Assembly (NCBI GenBank): GCA_964609625.1
Contig: CAZSRS010000004.1
Coordinates: 139,871-203,870 of the forward strand
DNA: 64,000 bases
Direction of reading: 5' to 3'
Origin: G963674665 sp964609625
GTDB taxonomy: Bacteria > Desulfobacterota > Desulfovibrionia > Desulfovibrionales > Desulfovibrionaceae
Shown: positions 7,082-15,833 of the stretch, piece after piece
How positions within the stretch are numbered: the first letter of the stretch is position 1
Layout: every line of letters begins with the position of its first letter
Program-made: the position numbers and the translations under genes
Notes under the pieces: model-generated
The model's database searches: none
Told to the model about the DNA's origin: nothing
Seen by the model: only the letters and a program-made list of their open reading frames with translations

Positions 7082-9286
7082 TCAGAGGCTGGCGAAACGC
7101 TCTATGTTTTTCTTGTAGGCCGCCACACCCTTGACCACTCCCGCGGCCAGTAGCTTGAGATAGTCGTCCGACTGCAAGCGCTTGGCCTCCTCGGGGTTGG
7201 TCAGATAGCCGAGTTCCACGAGTATGGCCGGCATCTTGGCGCCCATGAGCACATAGAAGGGCGCCGAACGCACGCCGTGGTCCCGGACCTTGTGCTTCTG
7301 CCTCACGGAACTGACTACCCGTGAATGCACGCTCTTGGCAAGGTCCTTGGATTCCTTGAGCTTGGAGTTGAGCATCAGGTCCGTGAGGATGACCTGGAGA
7401 TCGCTGATGCTCCTGGCCGAGACCGCGTTTTCCCGTGCCGCCACGCGAACGGCGTCCTTGGACGTGGCCAGATCCAGGTAATAGGTCTCCAGGCCGCTGA
7501 GACTGGGCAGGTGAATGGCGTTGCAGTGCACCGAGATGAACAGGTCGGCGTTCTTGAGGTTGGCCTGGGCCGTGCGATCCTCCAGGGCGATGAAGGTGTC
7601 CTTTTCCCTGGTGTAGAGCACCTTGAAGCCCTCCTGCTCGAGCATCTTGCCCAGGATCAGGGCAAAGCGGAGGTTGACGTCCTTCTCGTAGACCTTGCCA
7701 GGACCGAGGGCACCGGGGTCCTTGCCGCCGTGCCCGGGGTCGATCATTATGGTGTTCACGGTAAGACCGAGCTGTTCCACCAGGGTGGCCGCCTGCTTGT
7801 GGCTTTCCGGGGGCGGGGTGTAGTCCACAACGGGCGAAGGCGCTTCCCTTGCGGCCTGATCCTCTTTGGGTTCTTCTTCTTTGGGTTTTTCCTCCGGTGC
7901 CTGTTTTTCTTCCGGGGGCGCCTTTTTCGCTTCGGCCTGGGTGAGGCGTTGCACCGGCCGGCGCTCGGCCTTGGCTTGCGGTTCCTCCACAGGTGTCTCG
8001 CGTTTCAGCTCGCCCTTGGCCACGGGTTTGGACACGGGGCGCTTGACCGGCTCCTTGTCCGTCACGGCCCGCGGAGTCACTGTCTGTTCAGCCACGGTTC
8101 GCTCCGTGGGCTCCGTGGGGGCAGGTTCCTCGGGCTTGGCCTGCTTGTCGATGGGCTTACGCACCTCGGCCTGCCGCACCTGCTCCTTTGATCTGTCAGG
8201 GGCAGAGACGTCGACGATGATCCTGAACGGATTCTCCAGGGCAAAGATCTGATACTTCTGCAGGTCCTGGAAATCCAGGACCACGCGGGCCACGGTGGGC
8301 GTATTCTGCCCCAGACGGACCTGCCTCAGGATGCCGTCGGCTATGTCCACCTGGGAGTCGATCTTTGGCCCGAGCCGCGTGCCTTCGAGATCGATGTACA
8401 GCCTGTGCGGCTTGTTCAGTTCCGGCACCGGATTCAGCAGCTGGTAGCGGTAGGGGATCTTGTCGTCCACATTGATCACGATGCGCGTGTAGTCGTCGCT
8501 GCTCTGGTAGCGGACGTTCCGCAGCATGATGGGACCGCCGCGCCGCTCCTCGGTCGTGACATCCTCTCCGGTCTGGCCCTTGGCCGTTTGGACGGGTGGC
8601 TGCATGGAGGCCGGAGCCTCGTCCTGCCTGGGCCTGACAGGCTCGGGCATGGGTTGCGACTCTGGCGCGGGCTCTGGAACCATTGCCGATTCCTGCTCTG
8701 AATCCGCCTCCGCTTCCGGCTCCGTGGCTTGCCTGCTATCCGCCGCGGTGAGCACGCTTGCGCCCCCGAGTTCCGCCAGGATGTCCCTGGCCTTGTCGCG
8801 CATGTCCCCCTTGGGATAATTGCGCAGGATTTCCTTGCAGTCCGCCGCTGCCTGGTCAGGCTCGTTGAGATAGTTCAGGCTGATGAGGGCCTTGCGGTAG
8901 AGGCAATCGTCGGCCCAGCTGTGCTGGGGAAAACGGGAGACCACGCGCTGGTAGTAGTCCACGGCGCGGCGGAAATCGCTTTTGAGATAAGAGCGTCGAC
9001 CCAGTTCCTCGTTGACGCGTCCCGCGTAGAACAGGGCCTTGGGCGCCAGCGGGCCTTCAGGTTTGTCCTTGTAGATGGCCAGGAACTGTTTCTCCAGGTC
9101 CTGCCAATAGGCGCGGTACTTGGCCTTGCGTTCGTCCTTGACCAGGTCGTGGAAGTCGTGCCAGGCGGTCTTGAACTCGGCCTCCAGGTCCGCTGCAACT
9201 ACAGGGCGCGGCAGGAGGAGACAGAACGACATCAGAGCGCAGAAAACCAGGGCGCACCAGAGCCGCAAGCCCTGGCGCCCGCACAC
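7082..9286 (-). CDS. N-acetylmuramoyl-L-alanine amidase, AMIN + Amidase_3
   Basis: This 734-residue exported protein cleaves the amide bond between muramic acid and the stem peptide of peptidoglycan, the AmiC-type step in daughter-cell separation. Order: signal peptide (residues 1-32, cut near VVAA), a helical TPR-like region with DYYQRVVSRFP, an acidic Pro/Glu linker, an AMIN domain (RNVRYQSSDDYTRIVINVD), a long Lys/Glu/Pro linker, and a C-terminal Amidase_3 domain. The zinc and catalytic residues are visible in IDPGHGGKDPGA, YEKDVNLRF, ISVHCNA and LVELGYLTN. The frame extends upstream into glmS, but GTG at 9286 is preferred, with GGAG nine bases ahead and the signal peptide right after. It begins 17 bases after glmS ends. 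Confidence 0.92.
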   Translation of the reverse strand: MCGRQGLRLWCALVFCALMSFCLLLPRPVVAADLEAEFKTAWHDFHDLVKDERKAKYRAYWQDLEKQFLAIYKDKPEGPLAPKALFYAGRVNEELGRRSYLKSDFRRAVDYYQRVVSRFPQHSWADDCLYRKALISLNYLNEPDQAAADCKEILRNYPKGDMRDKARDILAELGGASVLTAADSRQATEPEAEADSEQESAMVPEPAPESQPMPEPVRPRQDEAPASMQPPVQTAKGQTGEDVTTEERRGGPIMLRNVRYQSSDDYTRIVINVDDKIPYRYQLLNPVPELNKPHRLYIDLEGTRLGPKIDSQVDIADGILRQVRLGQNTPTVARVVLDFQDLQKYQIFALENPFRIIVDVSAPDRSKEQVRQAEVRKPIDKQAKPEEPAPTEPTERTVAEQTVTPRAVTDKEPVKRPVSKPVAKGELKRETPVEEPQAKAERRPVQRLTQAEAKKAPPEEKQAPEEKPKEEEPKEDQAAREAPSPVVDYTPPPESHKQAATLVEQLGLTVNTIMIDPGHGGKDPGALGPGKVYEKDVNLRFALILGKMLEQEGFKVLYTREKDTFIALEDRTAQANLKNADLFISVHCNAIHLPSLSGLETYYLDLATSKDAVRVAARENAVSARSISDLQVILTDLMLNSKLKESKDLAKSVHSRVVSSVRQKHKVRDHGVRSAPFYVLMGAKMPAILVELGYLTNPEEAKRLQSDDYLKLLAAGVVKGVAAYKKNIERFASL

Positions 9287-9302
9287 TGGACCACGCTCCA
9301 GG

Positions 9303-11126
9303 CTATTCAACCGTGACGCTTTTTGCCAGGTTGCGGGGCTGGTCCACGTCTTTGCCGAGGTAGTCGGCCATCTCATAGGCAAACAGCTGCAAGGCAGGCA
9401 GGGCCAGGAACGCCGAGAGCGGCCCCCATGCCTCAGGAATGACCCAGGGATCGTCCACGGAAACATCCGTGCTGGGGTGTGTCAGGGCGATGATCTTGCC
9501 GTCACGGGCCTGTACTTCTTCCAGGTTCGACTTGACTTTCGGAAAGAGTTCATCCTTGAACGCCAGGGCGAATGTGGGGAAATCGGGATCGATGAGTGCG
9601 ATGGGGCCGTGCTTCATCTCTCCGGCAGCATAGCCTTCGGCGTGGATGTAGGAGATTTCCTTGAGCTTGAGCGCACCCTCCAGGGCCAGGGAGTGACATT
9701 GCCCGCGCCCCAGATAGAGAAAGCTGGTGGCCGAGGAATACTTCCGCGCCAGACGTCTGGCCGTATCGCGCATGGAAGGCAGCTCCGCTTCCAGGACCGC
9801 GGGCAGCGAGGCAAAACCCTGCACCGCCTTTTCCATGACTCCCTCGGGCAGGGAGCCTTTCTGGCGCCCCCAGTGCAAGGCCATGAGCGTGAGCAGCACC
9901 AGCTGGCTGCACATGGCCTTGGTGGAGGCCACGCTGATTTCCGGCCCGGCCTGGGTATAGACCACCAGGTCGGCCTCGCGGGCGATGGACGAGCCCAGTA
10001 CGTTGCACAGACCGATGACCGTGACGCCCTGTTCCTTGACCTTGCGCAGCCCGGCCAGGGTGTCGGCGGTCTCGCCGGACTGGCTGATGACCAGCACCGC
10101 GTCGGCCGGGCCCAGAATGATGTCCCGGTAACGGAATTCCGAGGCGATTTCCAGGGTCGTGGGCACCTTGGCCCAGGATTCGAGCAGGCTCTGCCCCCAC
10201 AGACCGGCGTGGAAGGACGTGCCGCAGGCCACGATGTGCAGGCGTTTCGGAGGGTCGAAGTGCTTGAGTTCCGGGACCTCCACGACATTGCGCGCCGTAT
10301 CCAGCCGTCCCGCCAGGCAATCGGCGATGACCTTGGGTTGCTCGAAAATCTCCTTGAGCATGAAGTGCTTGTACCCGCCCTTGCGCGCGGCTTGGACGTC
10401 CCAATCGATGTGCTGTTCGGACTTGTCCAGCTTGGCCAGGGTCTTGGCGTCGAAGACCTCCCAGGTGTTGGCCGTGATGCGCACGATCTCGCCGTCCTCG
10501 AGGAACACGACCTTGCGGGTGTAGGGCAGGAAAGCGGGAATGTCCGAGGCGAGGAAATGCTCCCGCACACCCACACCCAGGACCAGGGGGCTGGAGTTGC
10601 GCACGCCGTAGATCACGCCTGGCTCTTCCAGGGCCACCAGGGCCACGGCATAGGAGCCCTCGATCTGGGTCAAGGCCCAGGAAATGGCTTCGATCAGCGT
10701 CGGCTGCTGCTTGCGGCCCTCGGCGATGAGATGGGTCAGCACCTCGGTGTCGGTTTCCGACAGAAACTCGTGCCCTTTTTCCTTGAGCTTCTGACGCAGC
10801 ACGGCATAGTTCTCGATGATCCCGTTGTGCACCAGGCAGAGGGCCTTGTCGTTGCTGGTGTGGGGGTGGGCGTTGCGCTCCACGGGCAGGCCGTGAGTAG
10901 CCCAGCGGGTATGCCCGACACCGGACGTGGCCAGGGAGACGTTCATGGTCTCCAGCTTGGCCTCCAGTTCCTTGAGCTTGCCCGGCGCTCGGATGACTTC
11001 CAGTTCCCTGCCCTGGATGAACCCCACGCCCGCCGAGTCATACCCCCTGTATTCGAGCCGCTTGAGGCCCTCCATGATCACGGGAACAGCCGGCCGGTAT
11101 CCGGAATATCCTATGATGCCGCACAT
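9303..11126 (-). CDS. glmS: glutamine--fructose-6-phosphate aminotransferase
   Basis: GlmS converts fructose-6-phosphate and glutamine to glucosamine-6-phosphate, the entry to UDP-GlcNAc for peptidoglycan and lipid A. At 607 residues it has full length. The N-terminal glutaminase begins MCGIIGYSG with the catalytic Cys exposed after Met removal, and shows RLEYRGYDSAG, GHTRWATHG and HNGIIENY. The two SIS sugar-isomerase domains follow (CGTSFHAG, SQSGETADTLA, YLGRGQCHSLALEGALKLKE), ending DQPRNLAKSVTVE. AAGGAG lies eight bases before the ATG. It is followed at 17 bases by the amidase, a sensible cell-wall pairing. No glmS ribozyme was seen in the short 117-base leader. Confidence 0.97.
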   Translation of the reverse strand: MCGIIGYSGYRPAVPVIMEGLKRLEYRGYDSAGVGFIQGRELEVIRAPGKLKELEAKLETMNVSLATSGVGHTRWATHGLPVERNAHPHTSNDKALCLVHNGIIENYAVLRQKLKEKGHEFLSETDTEVLTHLIAEGRKQQPTLIEAISWALTQIEGSYAVALVALEEPGVIYGVRNSSPLVLGVGVREHFLASDIPAFLPYTRKVVFLEDGEIVRITANTWEVFDAKTLAKLDKSEQHIDWDVQAARKGGYKHFMLKEIFEQPKVIADCLAGRLDTARNVVEVPELKHFDPPKRLHIVACGTSFHAGLWGQSLLESWAKVPTTLEIASEFRYRDIILGPADAVLVISQSGETADTLAGLRKVKEQGVTVIGLCNVLGSSIAREADLVVYTQAGPEISVASTKAMCSQLVLLTLMALHWGRQKGSLPEGVMEKAVQGFASLPAVLEAELPSMRDTARRLARKYSSATSFLYLGRGQCHSLALEGALKLKEISYIHAEGYAAGEMKHGPIALIDPDFPTFALAFKDELFPKVKSNLEEVQARDGKIIALTHPSTDVSVDDPWVIPEAWGPLSAFLALPALQLFAYEMADYLGKDVDQPRNLAKSVTVE

Positions 11127-11243
11127 TCTGATTCTCCTTGCGTTTTGCTCCTGGCGGGGGCGACATCGCTCCCAGCCCGAGGCGGGTCATGCACGGCCGG
11201 GAACGGTGGAACGGTCAACCTCGCCTCCCGGCCTGGTTTTTCA

Positions 11244-11882
11244 TCACGTACGGCCCACCTCATTCCAGAAACCCGGCCAAGCTTCAAGCAATTTTCGCAA
11301 GGCCCGGCCCCTGTGGCTGCGCGCGTTCTTCTCTTCCCTGCTCAACTGTGCGGCAGTACACTGCAAATCCAGATCGAAAAAAACCGGATCATACCCAAAG
11401 CCCTGCTCTCCGGAAGGCTCGAATGCGATGCGGCCTTCCCATTTCCCAGAGGCTGTTATCCGCGCGCCATGGGGCGAGCAAGCCGCCATGACGCAGCGAA
11501 AGCGCGCCGATCGCCGTGCTTCGGGCACAGGGACAAGTTCCCGCAAGAGCTTCTGGGTGTTTCGGGCGTCGCGCTCCCGGCCCGACAGTTCGTCGCCCTC
11601 TCCCTCGTCGTCACTGTATCGGGCCGAGTGCACGCCGGGGCGGCCTCCCAAGGCGTCCACCTCCAGACCGGAATCGTCGGCAATCGCGATCAGACCCGTG
11701 GCCTTGCTCACGGCACAGGCCTTGAGCAGGGCGTTTTCCTCGAACGTGGCACCGGTCTCCGGCACCTCTCCCAATTCCGGAAAAGAATCCAGGCCCTTGA
11801 CCTCGAGCCCGAAGTTCTTGAGCAGGGTCGAAAGTTCCCATATTTTTCCTTGATTGCGTGTGGCGAGCACGATTACGGGCAC
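11244..11882 (-). CDS. rdgB: non-canonical purine NTP pyrophosphatase (HAM1/RdgB)
   Basis: This 212-residue protein belongs to the HAM1/RdgB family, which hydrolyses dITP, ITP and XTP to monophosphates and so keeps deaminated purines out of DNA. Visible motifs are VLATRNQGKIWEL at the N terminus, ATFEENALLKA, the DDSGLEVDAL metal-binding segment, GRPGVHSARYS and the C-terminal GFGYDPVFF and HRGRALRKL. An open frame continues upstream, but GTG at 11882 is chosen because AGGGAGG lies five bases ahead and the protein begins directly with the conserved strand. It sits 117 bases upstream of glmS in the same direction. Confidence 0.92.
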   Translation of the reverse strand: MPVIVLATRNQGKIWELSTLLKNFGLEVKGLDSFPELGEVPETGATFEENALLKACAVSKATGLIAIADDSGLEVDALGGRPGVHSARYSDDEGEGDELSGRERDARNTQKLLRELVPVPEARRSARFRCVMAACSPHGARITASGKWEGRIAFEPSGEQGFGYDPVFFDLDLQCTAAQLSREEKNARSHRGRALRKLLEAWPGFWNEVGRT

Positions 11883-12074
11883 AACTGCCTCCCTGGCGTA
11901 GTCATACAGTGGCGCGGATTGTTCTGGGGTTTGCCCATGTGCTAACAATTTTTATAGATAAAATCTAGATATTCTGCCACTGTTTTTTAAAAAAATTAGC
12001 CCGTGCGCTTCGGGTTGTCCATACGTCCCGTCCTCCCTTGGGAAAACCGCAGCCAAAACACTGGAGACCGAGTA

Positions 12075-12473
12075 ATGGCGCCGGATCAGGAGTTTCCAAC
12101 CGTCCAGTTGAACCGCATTCCCGGTACCTTCGCGGTGCTGCGACTGCCCCCCGACGCACCGACACCGGCAACCAGCCAAGGGGCGTTCTATTCCGTCACC
12201 CGCACAAGAGAAGAAACCAGCGTGGTCCTACAGGAAGAAGATGTACCTCCGGGCGCCCTGGCAGAGACGGGTTTCGCCCTGATGCGCGTCGAGGGAACGC
12301 TGGATTTCGGCCTCATCGGCGTGCTGGCGGGTTTGAGTATCCCCTTGGCCGCGGCCGGGGTGAGCATCTTCGTGGTGTCCACCTTTGACACCGACTATCT
12401 CCTGCTGCCGGTCGTTGCTCTGGAAGCCGCGGCCGCGGCCCTGCGCGGGGCGGGTCACCTCCTGGACGGGTGA
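12075..12473 (+). CDS. ACT domain-containing protein
   Basis: This 132-residue protein has two ACT-like halves. The second is clear: ALMRVEGTLDFGLIGVLAGLS followed by AGVSIFVVSTFDTDYLLLP, the strand-helix pattern of the small stand-alone ACT proteins related to aspartokinase regulatory domains. Proteins of this group are uncharacterised; amino-acid binding is likely from the fold. ATG at 12075 has GGAG nine bases ahead. The gene is alone on its strand, divergent from rdgB with about 190 bases between them, and converges on the HNH nuclease gene with 13 bases between stops. Confidence 0.8.
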   Translation: MAPDQEFPTVQLNRIPGTFAVLRLPPDAPTPATSQGAFYSVTRTREETSVVLQEEDVPPGALAETGFALMRVEGTLDFGLIGVLAGLSIPLAAAGVSIFVVSTFDTDYLLLPVVALEAAAAALRGAGHLLDG

Positions 12474-12486
12474 CCTACAACCCCAC

Positions 12487-13152
12487 TCAGACGCCCACGC
12501 CCTTGCGCAGGTTGTGGCGGGCGCAGAGCAGCTGGACATTGTCGCTACGAAGGGAGCTGCCGCCCTTGGAAAAGGGGACGATGTGGTCGAAATGCAGGTT
12601 GTCACGGGCACCACAGAGGGCGCAGCACCCTTGGTCGCGCTTCCAGACCGCCCTGCGCACCGCCGGCGGGATGACCCTGGGATTCGGCCTGGGGCCGGGC
12701 TCCATCGCTGGGCAATCGAGACGGAAACGAAACACTTGGCGGCCGTTTTCGCACTCCTTCCAGGCGTCCGTGAGCAGATGTTCCCCGTTGAAACTCCAAA
12801 TACCCTGGGCCAGCTTCTGGTAGACGCGTACCAGTTCCGGCGGCTCCAGTCCCAGGAGATACAGCTCCACGGCCTTGAGGAACTTGCCGTTCTCGGTAAG
12901 CCGGCCAGAGGGAGTGTATTCGGGCTGGTCCGCGCGCTTGGGATCCCGGAGGTTGAAGCTTCTCGGGGCGTCGTGCCCCTGGTAGACGAGCAGCCTGCCG
13001 GCGCCTTCATGCCGATCCTGGTAGGGTGCGGATCGTTTGCTGCACATCAAGACCACGGAATACCCCGGACCGCGCCTGTAATGCATGCCCTGCTGCAGCC
13101 TTCCGCCCTCGCGTAGACACATCTCGTCATAGGTGAGTATCTCGTGATGCAT
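12487..13152 (-). CDS. HNH endonuclease with N-terminal SRA-like region
   Basis: This 221-residue protein ends in an HNH nuclease domain: CCALCGARDNLHFDHIVPFSKGG followed by SDNVQLLCARHNLRKG, with the two CxxC-type zinc sites (CALC and the later Cys/His) and the catalytic DH. The N-terminal 80 residues (GMHYRRGPGYSVVLMCS, GRLLVYQGHDAPR) resemble the base-flipping SRA-like module found ahead of HNH domains in some modification-dependent nucleases; that is a family resemblance, not a proven assignment. ATG at 13152 has GGAG seven bases ahead, preferred over an in-frame start 36 bases upstream. It may be a solitary defence nuclease; no methyltransferase is nearby. Confidence 0.8.
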   Translation of the reverse strand: MHHEILTYDEMCLREGGRLQQGMHYRRGPGYSVVLMCSKRSAPYQDRHEGAGRLLVYQGHDAPRSFNLRDPKRADQPEYTPSGRLTENGKFLKAVELYLLGLEPPELVRVYQKLAQGIWSFNGEHLLTDAWKECENGRQVFRFRLDCPAMEPGPRPNPRVIPPAVRRAVWKRDQGCCALCGARDNLHFDHIVPFSKGGSSLRSDNVQLLCARHNLRKGVGV

Positions 13153-13212
13153 GACCCTACTCCCAAGACTTCTGGAAAACGACTTCACGACAACGTTCTG
13201 GAAAGGGGGAGC

Positions 13213-13254
13213 CCGAGGGGGAAGAACCTCCTGTTAAGAGGTTTCCCCCCTCGG
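13213..13254 (-). terminator. hairpin between HerA-like and HNH genes
   Basis: A long inverted repeat pairs 13213-13230 with 13238-13254 around a seven-base loop, with one bulge. It starts 10 bases beyond the stop of the HerA-like gene in its direction of transcription. A good U-run is missing (CTCCCCCTTTCC follows on the minus strand), so the terminator role is inferred from stability and place. Confidence 0.55.
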
Positions 13255-13264
13255 TAACTTTCTC

Positions 13265-14728
13265 TCATCTGCCCAACAACGAGCCCAGGATGCCCCGGGC
13301 GATCCTGCGGCCGATGCTGGAGCCCACCGAACGCACGGCGCTCTTGGCAAAGGCCTCCACGAATCCCTGGCGGTTGTTGGCGCGTTTGGAGGCGCGCTCC
13401 TCGCGCGCGCGTACTTGCTGTGCGGCCTGCTCCTGGTGTTGCCGCTCCCGTTCCGCCTGACGCTTGATGAGCAGCTCGTAGGCCGATTCCCTGTCCTCAA
13501 GTTTTTCATAATGGCCGTAGAGCAGGGAAGATCGGATGAAGCCGCTCCGTTGGCCGGGATCCAGTGTTCCAAGCAGACTCTCGGGGGGGCGGATCAAGGC
13601 ACGCTCCACTACGGTGGGAGCGCCATGGTCGTCGAGCATGGAGACCAGGGCCTCGCCCACCTTGAGATCCGGGATGGCCTGCTGGGTATCGAGTGCGGGA
13701 TTCCGGCGGAAGGTCTGGGCCACGGTACTGACCACGCGTTGCTCCTTGGGTGTGTACGCGCGCAGGGCGTGAACCACCCGATTGCCGAGTTGGGCGAGCA
13801 CTACATCGGGCAGGTCCAGGGGGTTCTGGGTCACGAAGAACACGCCCACGCCCTTGGAGCGGATCAGCCGCACCACCAGCTCGATCTTTTCCACCAGGGC
13901 CTTGGGCGTGTCGGTGAACAGCAGGTGGGCCTCGTCGAAAAAGAACACCAGTCGGGGCTTTTCCTGATCGCCCACCTCGGGGAGGGTCTCGAAGAGTTCG
14001 GAGAGCAGCCAGAGCAGGAAGGCGCCGTAGGCACGGGGAGAGCGCAGCAACCGCTGTGCGTCGAGGATGTTCACCACGCCCCGGCCGTCCGCGGCGGTCT
14101 GGAGCAGATCCGCGATGTTCAGGGCCGGTTCGCCGAAGATACAATCCGCCCCCTCCTCTTCCAGTTCGAGGAGTTTGCGCTGGATGGCTCCCACACTGGC
14201 CGGGGAGATGTTGCCGTACTCCAGGAGATATTCCTTGGCGTTCTGGCCCACGTGGGTGACGATGGCGCGCAGGTCCTTGAAATCCAACAGCAGGAGGCCT
14301 TCGTCGTCAGCGATGCGGAAGGCCAGGGTCAGAACCCCGGCCTGGGTCTCGTTCAGGTTCAAAAGCCTGGAGAGCAGCAAGGGACCCATCTCCGAGACAG
14401 TGGTACGCAGGGGGTGCCCCTGCTCCCCGAACACGTCCCAGAAGACCACGGGATAACCCTTTGGAGTGAAGTCCTGGAGACCGAGAAGCTGGGCGCGTTC
14501 CCCGATCTTGCCGCCCCCAGTGCCGGGCTGGGCGATGGTGGCCAGATCGCCCTTGATGTCGGCCATGAACACTGGAATCCCCCGCGCGCTGCACTGCTCC
14601 GCCATGACCCGCAAGGTGACGGTCTTGCCCGTGCCCGTGGCGCCGGCGATCAGCCCGTGACGGTTGGCCATCCGCGGGAGCAGGACGACCTCCCGCGCTC
14701 CTTTGCCAAGCAGCAGAGGTTGTGCCAT
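13265..14728 (-). CDS. HerA-like ATPase of the DUF853 family
   Basis: This 487-residue protein is a P-loop ATPase of the HerA/FtsK-like DUF853 group. Walker A is GATGTGKTVTLRV, close to the N terminus; Walker B is RLVFFFDEAHLLF; a sensor-like segment GVGVFFVTQNPLDLPD follows. The C terminus is a charged coiled coil (KRQAERERQHQEQAAQQVR) and then a glycine/arginine-rich tail. In E. coli the relative is YjgR, of unknown function; HerA proteins move DNA during end processing or phage defence. ATG at 14728 has GGGGGA six bases ahead, so the upstream in-frame extension to 14848 is not used. Confidence 0.88.
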   Translation of the reverse strand: MAQPLLLGKGAREVVLLPRMANRHGLIAGATGTGKTVTLRVMAEQCSARGIPVFMADIKGDLATIAQPGTGGGKIGERAQLLGLQDFTPKGYPVVFWDVFGEQGHPLRTTVSEMGPLLLSRLLNLNETQAGVLTLAFRIADDEGLLLLDFKDLRAIVTHVGQNAKEYLLEYGNISPASVGAIQRKLLELEEEGADCIFGEPALNIADLLQTAADGRGVVNILDAQRLLRSPRAYGAFLLWLLSELFETLPEVGDQEKPRLVFFFDEAHLLFTDTPKALVEKIELVVRLIRSKGVGVFFVTQNPLDLPDVVLAQLGNRVVHALRAYTPKEQRVVSTVAQTFRRNPALDTQQAIPDLKVGEALVSMLDDHGAPTVVERALIRPPESLLGTLDPGQRSGFIRSSLLYGHYEKLEDRESAYELLIKRQAERERQHQEQAAQQVRAREERASKRANNRQGFVEAFAKSAVRSVGSSIGRRIARGILGSLLGR

Positions 14729-14978
14729 GGGATTCCCCCTATCGAACGGTTCTCCGGCCAAGGCCGGAAATGATGCACTCAATGTACTGAGCTGGATGGG
14801 AAAAGTCCATAAGACAATCGGAAGGAAGACGTCTGTCCCATGGGGCATTGGCCCATGCTCCGTTCCGCCCCTTCAAGGCTGGGCTCCGGTGTTTGTCGCG
14901 CTTCGGTTTCCGGAACCCCACGGAGGCATTCCCCAAGAAAGCCCGCCCAGGAAGCCTTGTGCACAGGCCGAGGTCCGA

Positions 14979-15833
14979 CTACTTGGTGGTCAGGCTCTCG
15001 ATCCTGGCCTCCACGACCTTGGGATTGGGGTAGGTCTCCTGGATGGACTGGAAGAGCTTGAGGGCTTCCTTGCGGTTACCCTGGGCCTCCATGATGTCCG
15101 CCAGAAGAAAGGTGGCCATGGCCTTGCGCTCCTCGTCGACACCCTTCAGGTCGTTGATCCTGACCAGGATGGACTTGATGTTCTCCTGGATCGCGACGAT
15201 ATCCGGGGACTCTTCCTTGATCCCCTTGCTGTCCACCATTTGGGCCTGGGTGCTTTGCAGCATGAACTCCAGGGTCTGCGCGGACTGGTAGAGGCAGGTG
15301 GCCTTGATGTTGGGGTCGACAGCCTGCTTTTCACAAGAGGCCAGCGCATCCTGGGCCATTTTGTAGTCCCGCTGATAGCTGTAGATTTTGGCGATGCGCT
15401 GATAGGCCGTGCCCATCCGCTCCTCGGTCAGTGCCGGTGTGGTCAGGGCGCGACGCCAGACTTTGATCGCGTCGTCCCAGTTGCGCATGCTCTCATGGAC
15501 TTCGGCGAGACGGTTGAGCAGATTCCAAGCGTGTTCCGGGTCGTCCCCGTACTCGAAATACATGGAATCCAGAAGATTGGCGGCCTTTTCGTAATCCCCG
15601 TATATGCTCAGCGAGATCTCGATGATGCGGTTCCAGGCCTCCTGACGGTGTTCACCTTCGGGTTTGTCCTGAAGGTAATGCTGGTAGATGCGCTCGGCCT
15701 CGGAAAAATGCCCGATGGTGTATGCCTTGCGCGCGCTGGTCAGGTCGTCCGTGGCCACTTCTTCAGCGGAACATCCGCCGAAAAGCGGCAGAAGAATCAG
15801 AAGCCGGCACAGCAGCGCGCGCATACCCGTCAT
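14979..15833 (-). CDS. TPR-repeat lipoprotein
   Basis: This 284-residue protein starts with a lipoprotein signal (LLILLPLFGGC, lipid on Cys near residue 21) and continues as a helical tetratricopeptide array, for example ARKAYTIGHFSEAERIYQHYL and AYQRIAKIYSYQRDYKMAQD. It is predicted to be anchored to a membrane facing the periplasm and to act as a protein-protein scaffold; nothing more specific can be seen. Its ATG overlaps the gyrA stop in an ATGA, so it is translated from the gyr transcript. A small TPR or hypothetical protein after gyrA is a familiar arrangement in Desulfovibrio. Confidence 0.85.
   Translation of the reverse strand: MTGMRALLCRLLILLPLFGGCSAEEVATDDLTSARKAYTIGHFSEAERIYQHYLQDKPEGEHRQEAWNRIIEISLSIYGDYEKAANLLDSMYFEYGDDPEHAWNLLNRLAEVHESMRNWDDAIKVWRRALTTPALTEERMGTAYQRIAKIYSYQRDYKMAQDALASCEKQAVDPNIKATCLYQSAQTLEFMLQSTQAQMVDSKGIKEESPDIVAIQENIKSILVRINDLKGVDEERKAMATFLLADIMEAQGNRKEALKLFQSIQETYPNPKVVEARIESLTTK

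Noticed and set aside
11195..11233. Inverted repeat GGCCGGGA / TCCCGGCC followed by TTTTT on the plus strand as a terminator
   Set aside because: No plus-strand gene precedes it, the loop is long, and on the minus strand, where the genes run, no T tract follows.
9120..11945. A 941-codon open frame on the plus strand opposite glmS and rdgB
   Set aside because: It is the antisense shadow of two well-conserved genes in GC-rich DNA; it has no ribosome site and no known domains.
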